From the NCBI GenBank assembly GCA_937871605.1, contig CALMRM010000263.1:1-25951 (forward strand): 25,951 bases of DNA, in the 5' to 3' direction. The position numbers were made by a program, and so were the translations under genes. Positions 23,862 through 25,951 of the stretch are shown piece after piece (position 1 is the first letter of the stretch; every line of letters starts with the position of its first letter). The notes beneath the pieces were generated by a model that did not search any database, was not told where the DNA came from, and worked only from the letters and a program-made list of their open reading frames with translations. Source of the stretch: an uncultured Terriglobus sp. GTDB lineage: Bacteria > Acidobacteriota > Terriglobia > Terriglobales > Acidobacteriaceae.

Positions 23862-23978
23862 CGTGCTCTGAACACGGTGATCACGAAGTCTACACGGAGA
23901 GCACGGTGTCGTGAAGCCTTCGTGACTCCGTGTTCAGACTCCGTGATCATCGTGTAAACTCCGTGATCACCGTGTTCA
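23862..23978. repeat. Palindromic and tandem CCGTG/CACGG repeat cluster between galM and ligD
   Basis: The whole convergent gap is filled by related units. TGAACACGGTGATCACG (23869-23885) and CGTGATCACCGTGTTCA (23962-23978) are a perfect 17-bp inverted repeat separated by 76 bp. CGTGCTCT/AGAGCACG (23862-23869, 23898-23905) and TCACGAAG/CTTCGTGA (23881-23888, 23918-23925) are further pairs. A 20-bp tandem unit beginning ACTCCGTGATCA recurs at 23938 and 23958 (17 of 20 match), with a partial third copy at 23925. CACGG occurs three times on the left half and CCGTG four times on the right half, at steps of 20 and 9. The right end overlaps the ligD stop codon. Function unknown; it could act as a two-way terminator or a mobile palindromic repeat. 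Confidence 0.8.
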
Positions 23979-25951
23979 AACCACAAGCGCCCGGCGCGCC
24001 TGGTTGCCGGCAAAGCGCTGCAGCGCCTCCGCAGAAAGGCTCTGCTGCAGCGTCAGCAGTTTCTCCCAGCCGTTTTGTTTGTACTCGCTGGCCCATTCGT
24101 CGTAGTTGTCAACGCGGCAATCGGGGCGCTTGGTGGACTTCTCAAGCGCACTCCAGGCCAGGGGCACGCTGACTGGCGCGCCTTTGCGAGCGCGCATGCT
24201 GTACGGTGCCACCGCCGTCGCACCGCGTTCATTGCGCAGGTAATCCAGGTAGATTTTGCCTGTGCGGGCGGCCTTGGTCATGACGGAAAGGTAGCGTGTC
24301 GGGCGCGCGCGCTCCAGGTTCTGCACCAGTCCATGCGCCCACGCCTTTATCGTAGCGAAATCATGCTCGGGTTCCAGCGGAAAGACCACGTGCAGGCCCT
24401 TGCCGCCGGTGGTTTTGACAAAGCTCTGCAGCTTGAGCGAAGACAGCAGCGTGCGCACCTCAAGGGCACCTTCCACGACCGCCGACCAGGGCAGCGCTTC
24501 GTCCGGGTCAAGGTCGATGACGACGCGGTCTGGTTGCTCCAGGTGCGCCTTTGTCGATCCCCAGGGGTGAACCTCCAACACAGACACCTGGGCCAGCCCG
24601 GCAAGCGCCTCCGCGGTGTCCAGCGCGATGTAGGGCTCCGGCTTACCGCCCTTTTTGTCGCTGACCATGATGGCGGTGATGCCTTTTGGCAGCAGCTGAT
24701 TGATGTGTTTCTGGTAGAAGCACGGCTTCTCGCTGCCGTCTGGACAGCGCACCAGGCTCAGCGGACGGTTGGCGACATGCGGCAGCATCTCGGCCGAGAC
24801 AGTCCACAGGTACTCCATCAGTTGGCGCTTGGGCAGGCCGCTTGCCTGGTCGATGACCTTGCCGGGATGGGTCAGGCGGATGGCAGGGAGCGGTGCTGAT
24901 GACTTTGCAGCAGACTTGGCTGCACGGCTGCGTGCCGGTTTGTCTTCAGGTGCCTGCGCGGGTGCGGCGGGCACTTCTACGCTCTCGCGCTGCACCTTGG
25001 CGGACGGTGGGCCAGTCTCGCGGCGTACCTCCGTGGCAGGCTTATCTTCACGCAAGCCCTGAAACGATGCCTGGCGCAGTTGCTGCTCTGCTGTCCACGT
25101 GGCGAAGCGTACCTGCGTTACCAGCTCCGGCTTGATCCAGTGGGCACCGCGCCGCGCCTCCGCGGTCACGGACTGGAACGGGCAGGTCTTCTGCACCATG
25201 GGTTCCAAACGGTCGCGCAGGGACGTGTGCAGCTTCTGTGTAAAGCCGGTTCCAGCACGCCCGGCATAGATGAACTTGCCGTTCTCGTCGTAGTACCCCA
25301 CCAGCAGTGAACCGATGCCGCGCGAGCCGTTGGACAGGTCGGTGAAGCCGCCGATGACGAACTCCTGCTGAAACAGGCATTTCGACTTGAGCCACTGCGC
25401 GGAGCGGCCGCTGCGGTATGGCTCGTCCGCACGTTTGGAGATAATGCCCTCGGCGTGGAGCTTGCACGCTGCGGCAAAGATGTTGGGACCGTCGCCCTCG
25501 AGGTCTTCGCTTAGGCGCAACTCGTCGGTATCCTCGCCCAGCGCTTCTCGCAGCAGGCGCTTGCGGTCGCGCAGCGGCAGGCTGCGAGTGTTGTGCCCGT
25601 CCAGATGTAAGAGGTCGAAGGCAAAAAACGTCAGTGGATGTTTTTCGTTCTTTTCGAAGGAAGCCTGCAACCTGGCAAAGCTCGACAAGCCTTCCGCGTT
25701 CAGCACGACGACTTCGCCATCCACGACGCACGCGTCGGCGGGGATGCGGGCCAGCGCGCTTGCGACAGGCTTCATGCGATGCGTCCAGTCCAGGCCAGTG
25801 CGCGTATACAGCGTGATGGAGCGGCCACGCTTGTGTGCCTGTACGCGGTAGCCGTCGAACTTCAGCTCGTGGACCCACTCCGCGCCGGACGGCGGTGCTT
25901 TGGCTTCATCGGCCAGCTGTGGTTTTATAAAGCTGGGCAGCGGCTCCTTTG
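23976..25951 (-). CDS. ligD: LigD-type ATP-dependent DNA ligase with polymerase domain, 5' end off window
   Basis: Of this minus-strand gene, 657 codons are visible; the frame is open to the right edge, so the true start is outside and an ATG at 25775 is internal. The order seen is ligase adenylation domain (HELKFDGYR with the nucleotidyl Lys at codon 25860-25862, DGEVVVLN), then OB-fold (FVIGGFTD, GRAGTGFT), a Pro/Ala/Lys-rich linker of about 55 residues, then the LigD polymerase/primase domain (VVIDLDPDEALPW with metal-binding Asp residues, KTTGGKGLHVVFPL, GKIYLDYLRNERG). The protein works with Ku in non-homologous end joining, filling and sealing double-strand breaks. Ku and any phosphoesterase domain are not visible; an N-terminal phosphoesterase could lie off the edge. 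Its stop overlaps the repeat cluster. Confidence 0.94.
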   Translation of the reverse strand, partial: KEPLPSFIKPQLADEAKAPPSGAEWVHELKFDGYRVQAHKRGRSITLYTRTGLDWTHRMKPVASALARIPADACVVDGEVVVLNAEGLSSFARLQASFEKNEKHPLTFFAFDLLHLDGHNTRSLPLRDRKRLLREALGEDTDELRLSEDLEGDGPNIFAAACKLHAEGIISKRADEPYRSGRSAQWLKSKCLFQQEFVIGGFTDLSNGSRGIGSLLVGYYDENGKFIYAGRAGTGFTQKLHTSLRDRLEPMVQKTCPFQSVTAEARRGAHWIKPELVTQVRFATWTAEQQLRQASFQGLREDKPATEVRRETGPPSAKVQRESVEVPAAPAQAPEDKPARSRAAKSAAKSSAPLPAIRLTHPGKVIDQASGLPKRQLMEYLWTVSAEMLPHVANRPLSLVRCPDGSEKPCFYQKHINQLLPKGITAIMVSDKKGGKPEPYIALDTAEALAGLAQVSVLEVHPWGSTKAHLEQPDRVVIDLDPDEALPWSAVVEGALEVRTLLSSLKLQSFVKTTGGKGLHVVFPLEPEHDFATIKAWAHGLVQNLERARPTRYLSVMTKAARTGKIYLDYLRNERGATAVAPYSMRARKGAPVSVPLAWSALEKSTKRPDCRVDNYDEWASEYKQNGWEKLLTLQQSLSAEALQRFAGNQARRALVV

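Noticed and set aside
23862..23978. Repeat cluster considered as a CRISPR array
   Set aside because: Units are 9-20 bp apart with no unique spacers of constant length, the units are inverted as well as direct, and no cas genes are near.

Overview
The window looks like the chromosome of a soil-type Acidobacteriota, most likely a member of the Terriglobales (Terriglobus, Granulicella or Edaphobacter type). The evidence is a high-GC, densely coding sequence with a very large Oar-like TonB-dependent receptor carrying an N-terminal carboxypeptidase-regulatory-like domain, a secreted beta-propeller/choice-of-anchor-D protein, a PEP-CTERM protein and a LigD-type DNA ligase. The taxonomic call is inference from gene content, not from a marker comparison. 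I see no tRNA, rRNA, insertion sequence, phage gene or CRISPR array, and no gene-free stretch longer than about 215 bp.

Left part (1-4544): the 5' two-thirds or so of a big secreted protein runs off the left edge on the minus strand. It is followed by a HAD-family phosphatase (minus) and a divergent PLP aminotransferase (plus). Centre-left (4658-12784, all plus strand): dnaE, split by a -1 frame change near 7375; a PEP-CTERM protein preceded by a hairpin that buries its ribosome binding site and start codon; DoxX; accA; a CPBP-like membrane protein without catalytic residues; a secreted protein with a BamE/SmpA-like stretch; and a 59-residue zinc ribbon with a likely terminator.

Centre-right (12833-16190): pyrF (minus) is divergent from thiD, a short conserved-looking unknown gene and thiS (all plus). 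thiS meets a GT4 glycosyltransferase (minus) tail to tail, with overlapping stop codons. thiD and thiS together suggest a thiamine-synthesis neighbourhood.

Right part (16238-25951): a minus-strand series of TonB-dependent receptor, MATE exporter and sugar-nucleotide epimerase/dehydratase, with the glycosyltransferase downstream, has a surface or envelope theme. A periplasmic aldose 1-epimerase (galM) is divergent from the epimerase. Between galM and the converging ligD (5' end off the window) lies a compact array of palindromic and tandem CCGTG/CACGG units, the most unusual non-coding structure here.

The strongest points for follow-up are the dnaE frame break, the galM-ligD palindromic repeat cluster, the hairpin over the PEP-CTERM start and the CPBP-like protein that lacks its catalytic residues. 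I found no convincing multi-gene novel system.
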